In this document: piece by piece, positions 33,366 to 42,119 of the stretch
Layout: each line of letters opens with the position of its first letter
How positions within the stretch are numbered: the stretch's first letter is position 1
Assembly: GCA_026390435.1 (NCBI GenBank)
Contig: JAPLFY010000044.1
Coordinates: 1-59,593 of the forward strand
Source of the DNA: Pseudomonadota bacterium
Lineage (GTDB): Bacteria; Bdellovibrionota_B; Oligoflexia; Oligoflexales; CAIYRB01
Reading direction: 5' to 3'
DNA: 59,593 bases
The notes under the pieces: model-generated
What the model was told of the DNA's origin: nothing
The model's input: only the letters and a program-made list of their open reading frames with translations
Databases searched by the model: none
Translations under genes and position numbers: made by a program

Positions 33366-35330
33366 ATGCGCGCTTCGAGCATGAATCACTTGGCTTTAAT
33401 TGCAGCTGTTCTTGTTGGCGGCTGTAGACACCGAGGATCTGCCGGATCAGAGGTTCGTGAGGCGCCAGATGTCCAAGGTCAGCCCGAAAAACTCGGCATT
33501 AGTGCACCTTACCGCTGGAACGATGTGAAGGATGCGACATCGTTCAGCATCGCGACGCCATGGTCAGACACGTATTGGCCACTAGCAGACCGCGGGTTAG
33601 CCGCACGTTGGGCGGCAGAAGGCCAAGACGATAAAATAATAAAAGATCCGATATCACTTAGCGACACAGTGTTCTCCTTACGCGACGCCGCTAGGTCAAA
33701 CGACCCGTTGAGTACAGTGTACTTGTCCCCGGCAGAAAAATACGACCTGATCGCTGGGCGGTTGAATGCAATAGATCCGCAAGTATGGGCGCAAGTCAGT
33801 AAACTCAAGCAAAGCGTGGATGCAACTTTAAGCGAAACGCTGGCTGAGATGCGCGCTGCAGACAAAAAAGATCGCGAGGACTACACGCGTTATCAAGAGA
33901 CCATCGAACAACTCATCCGATCTCTCAATGAGGTAATGACCGCAATCAATAAAGCGGCCACTCCAGAAGAGGCAAAAAAATACGCGCCTGAAAGAGACGC
34001 ACTCGTTGAAGAGCTAAACCGGAATGGCGTCGCAATTTCAGATTTACGCGCCCAATCTATGGAACGAAAAAAATCATTTCGCAATCTGCGCCGGCCAGTC
34101 ACGTTAGAAGAAATTGAGCTTGCAAATGCTGTGACCCAGTATCTACCGATGACTGGTCGTAGCTGGGAATCATGGGACAGTTTTGAACTCAGCTCTATCG
34201 AAGACTATGGGTGGATGGGCCACTGCCATGGATGGGCACCGGCGGCATTGGTCGAGGCCGCACCAAAACACGCTGTCATGGTGCGCCAGGGACAGCGAAA
34301 AGTTCTATTTACCGAAGGTGATTTACGTGGACTGGTGACCAAGCTTTGGGCGGACCAAGCACCACCATCAAAATTTGCTGCCCGGCGCTGTAATTCAGAT
34401 AAAGTGGACGCAAAAGATCTGCGAATTAGTGACGGCAAAATTTGCCTAGGTACCGGCTGCGACACCGATGCCGGGACGGTAATTTATGTGACAAACAATA
34501 AGTCTGAGTCTGGATATATTGAGTACCGTGACTCGCCCATAGTAGGAAAAACAAAATTTGCCCGCTTTACGAGTAACTTTGACAATGACCACGTCAGTGT
34601 TGCCATTTTTGAGAACGCCGCAAATCTAGCAAAATACTTGCGCGATCCGTCGTCGGCACCACCGCCAAAGTTGGGGCAATTGCACCTCACCATCGGCTGC
34701 CGAGACGTTAATCCGATGACTCTCCACCTAGCCCTGACCAAGCTCCTAGGCGAGCAAAAACAAGGCTTTGTTTTCGACAAGGATCGTTATAGCCAGGTGT
34801 GGAATCAGCCAGTATTTGGCTATGAACTACAATATCTACCCATCAAAACAAAGACGGGACTGTCAGAGCCAGGCATCCCGGTATCAATCGATGACGTAGA
34901 TGACCCGCTCAAAGACTTTAGAGCGGTGCGCGCCGCATATTTGGTCAGTATCTCGGCACAGATTCATTACGGTGTCGAGTACGGCCCATTGTTGACTTAC
35001 GACCCGAAGGGCGCAGACGAAATGACACGCACGCTGCAGACAGTCTATACCCTCGAACTAGATAGCAGCCGCAACATCATCGGCGGCGAATGGGGACGCG
35101 TCGCTAGCAGCGGAGACTCCACCTTTGAAGCGGCCTCGGAGCAACCTGACTTTCTCTGGTACCCAGAGCCGAAGGCAACTTTAAAGTCATCGCCGTTTGA
35201 CGTACCACTACTGCGCAAACTACAAGCGTGCTCCCAGGCGGAAGCGACTAGCAAGATCACTTTAAAGACTCTAGGCGCCACGGGAACACTAAAGCCGGTA
35301 GAGGTATCGTACTCAGATTGTGTGATCTAA
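33366..35330 (+). CDS. Lipoprotein resembling transglutaminase-elicitor (GP42-type) proteins
   Basis: A 654-residue protein with lipobox LVGGC (Cys20); GAGGAACTGGTAT precedes the ATG. A helical region (about 110-250) rich in charged residues leads to WMGHCHGWAPAALVE, with C287 as likely nucleophile and basic and aromatic residues around it. This CHGWAPA motif is what I recall from the Phytophthora GP42 transglutaminase-elicitor family and its bacterial homologues, whose thiol active site cross-links or hydrolyses glutamine side chains. A possible catalytic His later (NFDNDHVSVAIFE) fits. Assignment is by one motif and protein type, so moderate. Confidence 0.6.
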   Translation: MRASSMNHLALIAAVLVGGCRHRGSAGSEVREAPDVQGQPEKLGISAPYRWNDVKDATSFSIATPWSDTYWPLADRGLAARWAAEGQDDKIIKDPISLSDTVFSLRDAARSNDPLSTVYLSPAEKYDLIAGRLNAIDPQVWAQVSKLKQSVDATLSETLAEMRAADKKDREDYTRYQETIEQLIRSLNEVMTAINKAATPEEAKKYAPERDALVEELNRNGVAISDLRAQSMERKKSFRNLRRPVTLEEIELANAVTQYLPMTGRSWESWDSFELSSIEDYGWMGHCHGWAPAALVEAAPKHAVMVRQGQRKVLFTEGDLRGLVTKLWADQAPPSKFAARRCNSDKVDAKDLRISDGKICLGTGCDTDAGTVIYVTNNKSESGYIEYRDSPIVGKTKFARFTSNFDNDHVSVAIFENAANLAKYLRDPSSAPPPKLGQLHLTIGCRDVNPMTLHLALTKLLGEQKQGFVFDKDRYSQVWNQPVFGYELQYLPIKTKTGLSEPGIPVSIDDVDDPLKDFRAVRAAYLVSISAQIHYGVEYGPLLTYDPKGADEMTRTLQTVYTLELDSSRNIIGGEWGRVASSGDSTFEAASEQPDFLWYPEPKATLKSSPFDVPLLRKLQACSQAEATSKITLKTLGATGTLKPVEVSYSDCVI

Positions 35331-35887
35331 GCACCGCCACCGACTAGTACGGTCGCCCCAAACGCTGCGAATAAAACTGCCGCTGCTATGCGAACGTATT
35401 TCAGCGGTATCTTTTTTATCAGACTTTCCCCGAAAAAGACGGCAAGTCCGTCTGCAACCAGCATGCCTAAAGTTGTACCCATGGTGACAACTACTGGCGC
35501 CTGAAAACGTGCGCCCAAAGCGATCGTCGCTAGCTGCGTTTTATCGCCCATCTCGGCGAGGAAAAAGGTAACCAGAGTGGTAAGAAATGCGCCGTATTTT
35601 GATGATTTGTCGTCATCGTCCTCTTTGTCGGGGATCAGGATCCAAAGCGCAAAGACAAAGAATAGCGCGGCAAGTATGTAGCGCAGCGTCGTTGGCGCCA
35701 CCAGCTGTGCCACCCAGCCGCCAGCCCATGCAGCCAGTCCGTGATTTAGTAGGGTCGCTGCCAGAATACCGCCCATGATGACCCACGGGCGACGAAAGCG
35801 CAGCATCAGCACCAGGGCAAGTAATTGGGTCTTATCGCCCATTTCGGAAATCGCAACCATCAGAAACGAACTAAACAGTGCTTCCAT
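35327..35887 (-). CDS. TMEM165/GDT1-family cation exporter (manganese-type)
   Basis: A 186-residue membrane protein with two homologous three-helix halves. Each half carries the family signature: SEMGDKTQLLAL (about 14-25) and AEMGDKTQLATIALGARF (about 110-127). The acidic residues in these motifs line the cation path. Bacterial members such as MneA export Mn2+; yeast Gdt1 moves Mn2+/Ca2+. The gene starts three bases after the upstream 2H-phosphoesterase lipoprotein gene, so they are almost surely one transcript. Its stop overlaps the convergent upstream gene by four bases. Confidence 0.92.
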   Translation of the reverse strand: MEALFSSFLMVAISEMGDKTQLLALVLMLRFRRPWVIMGGILAATLLNHGLAAWAGGWVAQLVAPTTLRYILAALFFVFALWILIPDKEDDDDKSSKYGAFLTTLVTFFLAEMGDKTQLATIALGARFQAPVVVTMGTTLGMLVADGLAVFFGESLIKKIPLKYVRIAAAVLFAAFGATVLVGGGA

Positions 35888-35890
35888 TTG

Positions 35891-36580
35891 TTACGTCCCC
35901 GTCATCTTCACCGACTGAACACAGGTAGTCTGGTCCTTGACGACATCGTCCTCGGCAGAGAGGTCCCTTTTAGTGAAACCTAAAGTAATGTGTGGCCGAT
36001 AATCATCGGCGTCAAAGTCAGCTGGGTTGCCACCTTTAGCGACAAAAGCGGCAGCGATCTTGCGCCGAATTTGCAGCTGCTTCTCGGCCTTAATGACGAG
36101 AAAGTAGGAATGCTCTAGCTTGCCGTTCACCAGCGCTGAGCCCTCGCCCACGCAGATCGCTTCAAAAGGCGCACCGACGATGTTTTCGCCGCGGGCAATG
36201 GTATTTATCTCTGCCATCGACAAAATCGGCTTCAGCACATTCTGGAACTCTTTGGCAAGAATGACCGTGATGTGCGCTTCGCCGCGATTATGAATCGGTA
36301 GCGGCAGTTCAGCTTCAAGTTGCCGACGCAAAGCCTCGAGGGGACGATAGTTGACCGTTTGCACTAAATAAGAATCAAAGGGACCCGGGCCGACATGGGC
36401 GACAAAATCTAACTGGCTAGCTTGGAAGACGGAGCGGTTTAGCGTAAACGGCCGGTCGCGCAGCGTATTGCGCTCAATCGGTGCCTCATCAGCATCCTGC
36501 CCGTGCACGCACCCCAGACTGAGCAGCAGCAAAAGGCACGCAATTAGGGCGGCCGGTCGACGTCCGAAGATCAGGATCAT
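35891..36580 (-). CDS. Exported 2H-phosphoesterase-like lipoprotein
   Basis: A 229-residue product from the ATG at 36580 (GGAGG ten bases upstream; a TTG at 36586 is closer). A signal sequence with lipobox LSLGC is followed by a domain with two His-x-Thr motifs, EAHITVIL (about 104) and YRPHITLGF (about 194), about 90 residues apart. Paired HxT/S motifs are the hallmark of 2H phosphoesterases (LigT/CPDase-like), which act on 2',3'-cyclic phosphates or 2'-5' bonds. An exported lipoprotein member is unusual, because most are cytosolic RNA enzymes. It is paired with the TMEM165-type exporter. Substrate unknown. Confidence 0.72.
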   Translation of the reverse strand: MILIFGRRPAALIACLLLLLSLGCVHGQDADEAPIERNTLRDRPFTLNRSVFQASQLDFVAHVGPGPFDSYLVQTVNYRPLEALRRQLEAELPLPIHNRGEAHITVILAKEFQNVLKPILSMAEINTIARGENIVGAPFEAICVGEGSALVNGKLEHSYFLVIKAEKQLQIRRKIAAAFVAKGGNPADFDADDYRPHITLGFTKRDLSAEDDVVKDQTTCVQSVKMTGT

Positions 36581-36743
36581 GAGCAAAAAACCTCCAGGTA
36601 ACTTGAGAGGTTAAATCTAAAGGTTGCCTCGCAGCAACAGTCTTTTTTATCGATCTGGTCCGCAAGCTCACAAAACTGGCGGTCTAGCCAATTTTATAAA
36701 TTTCTGATAAATCTCGCCTGATGAAACGATCTGGGGGTCCGTT

Positions 36744-39419
36744 ATGACTAGCAAAACGTCTGGCATCACTACCAAAGCTAATCTGATCACTTTAGCCTTG
36801 ATATGCGGCAGTTTTGGCTGCGGACGCAACCATTGGCCCCAAAGTATTTTTGGTAACCAGGGTAAAAAACATGAACCCGTGGTCACCGTGCTGGCAACCC
36901 AAGCGGAGCACTCCCCTGCTGCCTCTGAGTACGACTGGCGTTTTGCCGCAGCTGATGACCGTGCTACTAAAGTGCAAGCTACGGCTGCCTCGACAGCCCT
37001 GTCTGGGACCGTAACATTCCGTAAGGATGGCCTATTCAACCGCGACTTCCTCTATGGATTCGACCTGCAATACACCTCCGGCGCCGACACCAAGTTGTCG
37101 CTGATCCCCCAGGCGCAGTCACTCGGGCATGTTCCATGTTTTTTCCGCCAACTAGGAGACGAGCTGCAGCTAGTAGCCGACCAAACTAGGCTGTTTGAGA
37201 GCAACATCAATCACCCTGAGTTGCTGATTTCCACATATAAAGTGCTTAAAGAAGACGACGAGACTCTTACCGTCAAATTTGCCTCTGGTGGCCTCGCGAT
37301 CAACGAAGCAGTTAACGGCAAGGGTGCCGATGCACCCAAGCAGGTCTGGCTGCGTTCATTGGACTTCGTAGCAGACGGCGAATATCTGCTACAAGAATCA
37401 GCCCTACTGCTCAAAGACGGCAGCATTCAGACTTATATGGAGTCGGTATTTCCCCGCGCGAATCTGGTCCCCGAAGGCTACAAAGGTCTCGAAGCCAATC
37501 CTGCAAACGAAGCCCTAGCGGAACGCTACCGATTTATCGCGACGGAAAATGTTTACGTTACCAAGAGCAAGACAAATGGCGTACCTCTGCGTGTGCAGAC
37601 CACATATGCCAATCGCTTTAATATCGCGGACGACAAAACCATCGATTGGTATGTGACGCCAAACGCGCCGGACGAGCTGACAGCCATATTCAAGAGCGGA
37701 GTCGAAGGCTGGAACCGCTACTTCACCCCGCAGCAGGGGCGGCCAGTCATGCGCTTTATGGGCCGACTACCGGCAGGCATCAAGATCGGTGATCCTCGGT
37801 ACAACGTCATCAATTTCGACTCTGTGGCACAGGCCGGAGCTGCTTATGAAAGCCAAGCTGTCGATCCATACACCGGCCTGCAGAGCCACAGCCTGATCTA
37901 CATGCCGTACGCTTGGTACAACATAGGCTCACAACTATGGAAGCAACGGACTGGCGAGAGTGACGATAAGCCCAGCGAGGCGCAGGTCCGCGCCAGGGTC
38001 GCGCCGAAAGCTCCAGAAGTGATGTTTGGACCTGGCCACCGGGTGCTGAGTTGCGTCCGTGCGATGGATGAGGTCTCGCTCACACCGGATTTATTGGCCA
38101 GTGCCATTAGTGCGGAAAAAGACAGCCCAGGCGATGCCGCGGTGCCGGTGCCACGCAGCGTCGACGAGTTCGCGAGAAGACTCATGATGGCCACCATCTT
38201 CCACGAAGTCGGTCACTCTCTCGGGATGTCGCACAACTTCAAAGGCTCCCTGACCTTTGACTCCAGCCAAGAGCCGAGCGAACACAATCCCGTGACCTCG
38301 TCGATCATGGATTACAACTTTTACCAAAACGAGCAGTCGTTGTTCACGGACATCGGCGGCACTGATGGCCCCATCCTCGAGTACGACAGGCAGGTTATCA
38401 GCCAGCTCTACAATAGCGGTAAGGACGTCAAAGTCTCAGACCAAGTGGTTCCGGCTTGTGATGACGCCGAGGCAGATGCCACGGTAGGTGGGGTCGATCC
38501 ACTCTGCCTGCGTTATGATACCGAACTTAACCCGATCGTCGGCCTACGCCATTCCCACCACAATGTGACCGCCGCCACCGGTGGCGAAGGGGTAGAGTCG
38601 AAGACCTTGACCGAAGCTCTGTTGGCACTACGCGCGCCGATCGCCGCTAAGTTTGCCGAGTCTGTAGGCAAGCCAACGTCGCCTGCAGAAGCAGTGCTCA
38701 AGGCCACGAAGCTAGGCGATCAAGTCGGCGACCTAGTGAATTACTATCTCAGCGCTGGGGCGCAGGCGTTGCGCAATAATGTCGCGAATAACGGCAAAGC
38801 CCTGCGGGTCTGGAACAAAAACGTAAAGTTAGACGACGAAGCAGGCTTCCGGCGAGAGTACGCCCAAATATTGACCGAGGTCACAGCTTGGCGTGCACTC
38901 CCCGATGCCCCATCCCGTGCCATCAAGTCGATCCGCGACATAATCAAAGACACCGTCAAGCGTGCTGCACGCACCAACACTCTTGCAGCTGCGGGATCAC
39001 TGCAGTCAACTTCTGCAACGCAGGCAGCCGAGGCATTCAGTGCAGCCGTCGACACCAAAGTGACTGGGATCTTGTCCAAACTGCGCACTTCGATATACGG
39101 CACACTCAAGTACGACGAGAAAAACCTCTTTGCCCTAAGCCTGTCATCTGACGGAGACCTACCTAACTTCGAGGACCTGGCATTCTCCACATTAACTGCG
39201 GGATTAGTCGTTGGCCTAGACGGAGATGGCGACCACGTTGCCGCTGAAAAGGACGAACGACTGGCGGCGGCGGCAGCGCTAGTGACTTACCTGGATGTCG
39301 TACCTGATTTTGATGCCGCCCAGGCAACCCTGGCGGCAAAAGCAGCAGCCGCTCGGGCAGCCGGCGATGCTCGTCTACTAGCGTCCGTAAGAGAAGTGCA
39401 ACAAGTGCTCAAGAAATAG
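36744..39419 (+). CDS. Zinc-dependent metalloprotease lipoprotein (metzincin)
   Basis: An 891-residue lipoprotein (lipobox SFGC, Cys26). The zinc site is HEVGHSLGMSH: ligands H487, H491 and H497 and catalytic E488, the extended metzincin motif. A plausible Met-turn is SIMDYN, about 30 residues on. The N-terminal half is a beta-rich domain of the kind seen in large secreted bacterial metalloproteases annotated with DUF5117/DUF4953. The C-terminal 300 residues are helical and Ala-rich, ending in coiled-coil-like repeats (ALVTYLDVVPDFDAAQATLA). It should act outside the inner membrane on proteins. No clear propeptide is visible. Confidence 0.85.
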   Translation: MTSKTSGITTKANLITLALICGSFGCGRNHWPQSIFGNQGKKHEPVVTVLATQAEHSPAASEYDWRFAAADDRATKVQATAASTALSGTVTFRKDGLFNRDFLYGFDLQYTSGADTKLSLIPQAQSLGHVPCFFRQLGDELQLVADQTRLFESNINHPELLISTYKVLKEDDETLTVKFASGGLAINEAVNGKGADAPKQVWLRSLDFVADGEYLLQESALLLKDGSIQTYMESVFPRANLVPEGYKGLEANPANEALAERYRFIATENVYVTKSKTNGVPLRVQTTYANRFNIADDKTIDWYVTPNAPDELTAIFKSGVEGWNRYFTPQQGRPVMRFMGRLPAGIKIGDPRYNVINFDSVAQAGAAYESQAVDPYTGLQSHSLIYMPYAWYNIGSQLWKQRTGESDDKPSEAQVRARVAPKAPEVMFGPGHRVLSCVRAMDEVSLTPDLLASAISAEKDSPGDAAVPVPRSVDEFARRLMMATIFHEVGHSLGMSHNFKGSLTFDSSQEPSEHNPVTSSIMDYNFYQNEQSLFTDIGGTDGPILEYDRQVISQLYNSGKDVKVSDQVVPACDDAEADATVGGVDPLCLRYDTELNPIVGLRHSHHNVTAATGGEGVESKTLTEALLALRAPIAAKFAESVGKPTSPAEAVLKATKLGDQVGDLVNYYLSAGAQALRNNVANNGKALRVWNKNVKLDDEAGFRREYAQILTEVTAWRALPDAPSRAIKSIRDIIKDTVKRAARTNTLAAAGSLQSTSATQAAEAFSAAVDTKVTGILSKLRTSIYGTLKYDEKNLFALSLSSDGDLPNFEDLAFSTLTAGLVVGLDGDGDHVAAEKDERLAAAAALVTYLDVVPDFDAAQATLAAKAAAARAAGDARLLASVREVQQVLKK

Positions 39420-39536
39420 TCCTGAAACACCTAAGCTCTAGATCTCAAGCGCCACAGCCAATAAACAAATTATGGTTTGCGGCGCTTTGCTGACTACTAC
39501 CTCTTTGTGTTATGAAAACAGTAAGAGGTCGAAATC

Positions 39537-40544
39537 ATGGCGGACTCCGATCCAGCATCTCAGCCCAGCACCAGCGTTGCCGCTCCACAGAGTAGCCCTA
39601 ACTCCGGTATCTGGAGTCAATTAGAATCGTGGTTGGGTAAGCGTTTAGGACACTTGCAGGGGCCCTTACTGGTTGTTTTGGGAGCGTCCCTCTGGGCCAC
39701 CGATGCGCTGTTCCGGGTGCCAGTGACCCATCGCTACAGCCCTCTGCTTATCGTCACCATCAATCACGTGTTCTTATTAGTCCCTGCTCTGTTCATCCTG
39801 CGAAATCAGCGTGAGGCCTTGCGGCTGCTGTCACTGAAGGAATGGGCCGCTTTAATCTTCATCTCGTGTTTTGGCTCGGTACTCGGCACTGTGGCATTCA
39901 CCGAGGCCTTCGTTGCGACATCAAATTACTCGGTGCCAGTTCTGATTCAGAAGATTCAGCCATGCTTTGCGATCCTGCTCGCCCGAGTGTTGCTGCGGGA
40001 AACGGTCCGGCCGTGGTTCTGGCTGTTTGCCGCAGTTGCCGTCGCAGGTGCCTATCTACTCTCGTTTGGTTTCACACCGGCGTGGACCAGCTTAAAAGGG
40101 CAAGATCTCGCAGCGATTACTTATGCCCTCCTGGCTGCCATGATTTGGGGTAGCTGCACGGTGGTGAGTCGGCTCCTGCTGCAAAATCTGAGTTTTACCT
40201 TTGTGACGGCGGCTCGATTTGTCTTAGGTGCCATATTTGCCTTAGCGCTGACTAGTGTCTCAGTTCTCTTGCATAGTGATCCCAACCAGCTGGCGACGCC
40301 GGTTTGGCTAGATAGCTGGCATTTTTTCGCGATGGCCTTCATTTCCGGCTTAATACCGATCTTAATCTACTACCGCGGCCTACAGTCCACGTCGGCCTCA
40401 GTTGCTAGCCTTTGCGAGCTGGCATTTCCGCTCGTAGCCATCATGCTCAACTGGCTCTATCTAGATTCGGCGCTCAATGCTGCGCAATTGCTCGGAGCGG
40501 GCCTGATTGTCTTTGCCATCACCGGGATATCGCTGAGGCGCTAA
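39537..40544 (+). CDS. DMT-superfamily permease (EamA domains)
   Basis: A 335-residue integral membrane protein. After a 45-residue soluble N-terminus there are ten hydrophobic segments in two halves, each EamA-like (first half LVVLGASLWATDALF, second half AAMIWGSCTVVSRLLL). The ending (FPLVAIMLNWLYLDSALNAAQLLGAGLIVFAI) is characteristic of DMT exporters. The substrate is unknown; relatives move amino acids, nucleosides or drugs. GAGGTCGAAATC precedes the ATG. Its last 84 bases overlap the 3' end of the convergent FAD-oxidoreductase gene. Confidence 0.9.
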   Translation: MADSDPASQPSTSVAAPQSSPNSGIWSQLESWLGKRLGHLQGPLLVVLGASLWATDALFRVPVTHRYSPLLIVTINHVFLLVPALFILRNQREALRLLSLKEWAALIFISCFGSVLGTVAFTEAFVATSNYSVPVLIQKIQPCFAILLARVLLRETVRPWFWLFAAVAVAGAYLLSFGFTPAWTSLKGQDLAAITYALLAAMIWGSCTVVSRLLLQNLSFTFVTAARFVLGAIFALALTSVSVLLHSDPNQLATPVWLDSWHFFAMAFISGLIPILIYYRGLQSTSASVASLCELAFPLVAIMLNWLYLDSALNAAQLLGAGLIVFAITGISLRR

Positions 40545-41846
40545 ATCACCTGCACGTAGTCGGAGGCGGCCAAAATTACGCTTGATCAAGTCTTTAGCAT
40601 AGGCTGTAGTTTGCTCAACAGTCTCAAAGCTGAGAAGGGCACCCATGTAGTAGGTGTCGTTTTTTCCCTGCAAACTTTCCAAAAAATCATAATAACCCAG
40701 GGACAGATCTTGCGTCGTAACATGCGGGAAATATCGCCACTCTTTTTGCGTGATGATTTTTGTAATCTTGCCGTTAATTTTGGCGATGTCCTGCTGGGCC
40801 AGAGTTAAAGCATCCGCAACTTTCATATTTTGGCCAAGCAGTTGATACAGCTGAAATACTGGCCTATCAGTGTAAGGCTGCACCATAAAATTGATATGAC
40901 CGATGCTATCCATCGTCGCGTGATCCTTGAAACTAGCGGTAAAAAGACCCTCACCCTCAACCAGCGTGACTAAATAGCGGAGGTAACGGATCCTCTGAAA
41001 GAGGTCCCGTTCTAGTGGCGTTGCATCCAGGAATTTTAAAGTTTCATCTAGCGGCATCGCAAAAATCACGCGAGCAAATCTTTCGGTCACTCCGTTCGCT
41101 GTGATTTCAACGTCATTGGCACCAGCTCGCCGAATTTGCGTGACCGGACTTCTAAGCCGCACCACAAGATCACCCGCCATCTGCCTACAGATCTCCTGCC
41201 AACCATTTTGAAATAGACTCCACCCTTGATGCTCCCCGAGGGACAGACCACTCGCAATCAGCTCTTTCAGGATCACTGGAGCCAATTTCATTAAATAAAG
41301 AGCCGGAATATCTTCGTAGTAACCATAGCCGCAGCCAGTTAAGAACGAGTTGATGCAATCTGTCGCCGCTTCGATGTGGTGAACGCTGGCGAATTCCTCC
41401 ATAGGTCGAAAAAGACAGGGATCTTGGTTGGCAAAGCCAACATCTCGTTCATGAGGATGGGACGTCCCACCGTAGAGCATGCGGTATGCTGCTATCAGAA
41501 ATGAGACATATCCATAACGCTGCCTGATTAGTTCTTTATAGGTCAGGACTGTGCCATCCCGCTCAATTACCAGTGGCTTACTTACAGCAAAAAATTGTTG
41601 CCCATAACGGTCGGCCATCTGCGTAACGTTGGTGAATTCATGATTAAAAATTAGAGCACCAAGTTCATAAGGACGCTCTTCATACTCAAAACTTTTAATC
41701 TTACCGCCAACATCTGCGTCTCTCTCGAATATGACTACATCCTCATAACCGAGTGCCGCTAGTTGCTGAGCAGCAGTCAGGCCGGAAATTCCACCGCCGA
41801 TTATGGCCACTCGCAAATTTTGCCCTTGCCGCGACGTCTCAGCCAT
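40461..41846 (-). CDS. FAD-dependent oxidoreductase, amine-oxidase fold
   Basis: A 461-residue flavoenzyme. The FAD motif is VAIIGGGISGLTAAQQL (about 13-29) with VIFERDADVGGKI following, as in amine oxidases and protoporphyrinogen/phytoene-type oxidoreductases. There is no signal peptide, so it is cytosolic. Middle and C-terminal parts do not carry signatures of a specific member; the general look is that of beta-cyclopiazonate-dehydrogenase-like NAD(P)/FAD proteins. The last about 28 codons overlap the permease gene on the other strand. It is divergent from the GapN-like gene across 273 AT-rich bases, suggesting a linked redox role. Confidence 0.82.
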   Translation of the reverse strand: MAETSRQGQNLRVAIIGGGISGLTAAQQLAALGYEDVVIFERDADVGGKIKSFEYEERPYELGALIFNHEFTNVTQMADRYGQQFFAVSKPLVIERDGTVLTYKELIRQRYGYVSFLIAAYRMLYGGTSHPHERDVGFANQDPCLFRPMEEFASVHHIEAATDCINSFLTGCGYGYYEDIPALYLMKLAPVILKELIASGLSLGEHQGWSLFQNGWQEICRQMAGDLVVRLRSPVTQIRRAGANDVEITANGVTERFARVIFAMPLDETLKFLDATPLERDLFQRIRYLRYLVTLVEGEGLFTASFKDHATMDSIGHINFMVQPYTDRPVFQLYQLLGQNMKVADALTLAQQDIAKINGKITKIITQKEWRYFPHVTTQDLSLGYYDFLESLQGKNDTYYMGALLSFETVEQTTAYAKDLIKRNFGRLRLRAGDLAPQRYPGDGKDNQARSEQLRSIERRI

Positions 41847-42119
41847 AATTGAGGCTCTTCCCGCAACTCACTCAGTAAAATTGCACTACAAGTTTGCATG
41901 CATTTTTTACGCCAAATTACTGCGGCATCATTATTCTCGCCAGTGTTGCTCCGACTGCTCAGATCATCACGAAGATGGCCATGCTTCGCGGCAGCGCGCG
42001 GCCTTGCGCATAGGAACGGTGCCAACTAGATCTTATAATTATGAATACGCACTCAGGATGGTTATAGTATTATGAAATATTTCTGCGTTATTGAGCGATC
42101 ATCATAAATCGGAGCCATC

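Noticed and set aside
41803-42075. 90-residue plus-strand frame with several cysteines in the redox-cluster intergenic region
   Set aside because: It starts inside the opposite-strand oxidoreductase gene, has no ribosome site or recognisable motif, and covers the expected promoter region.
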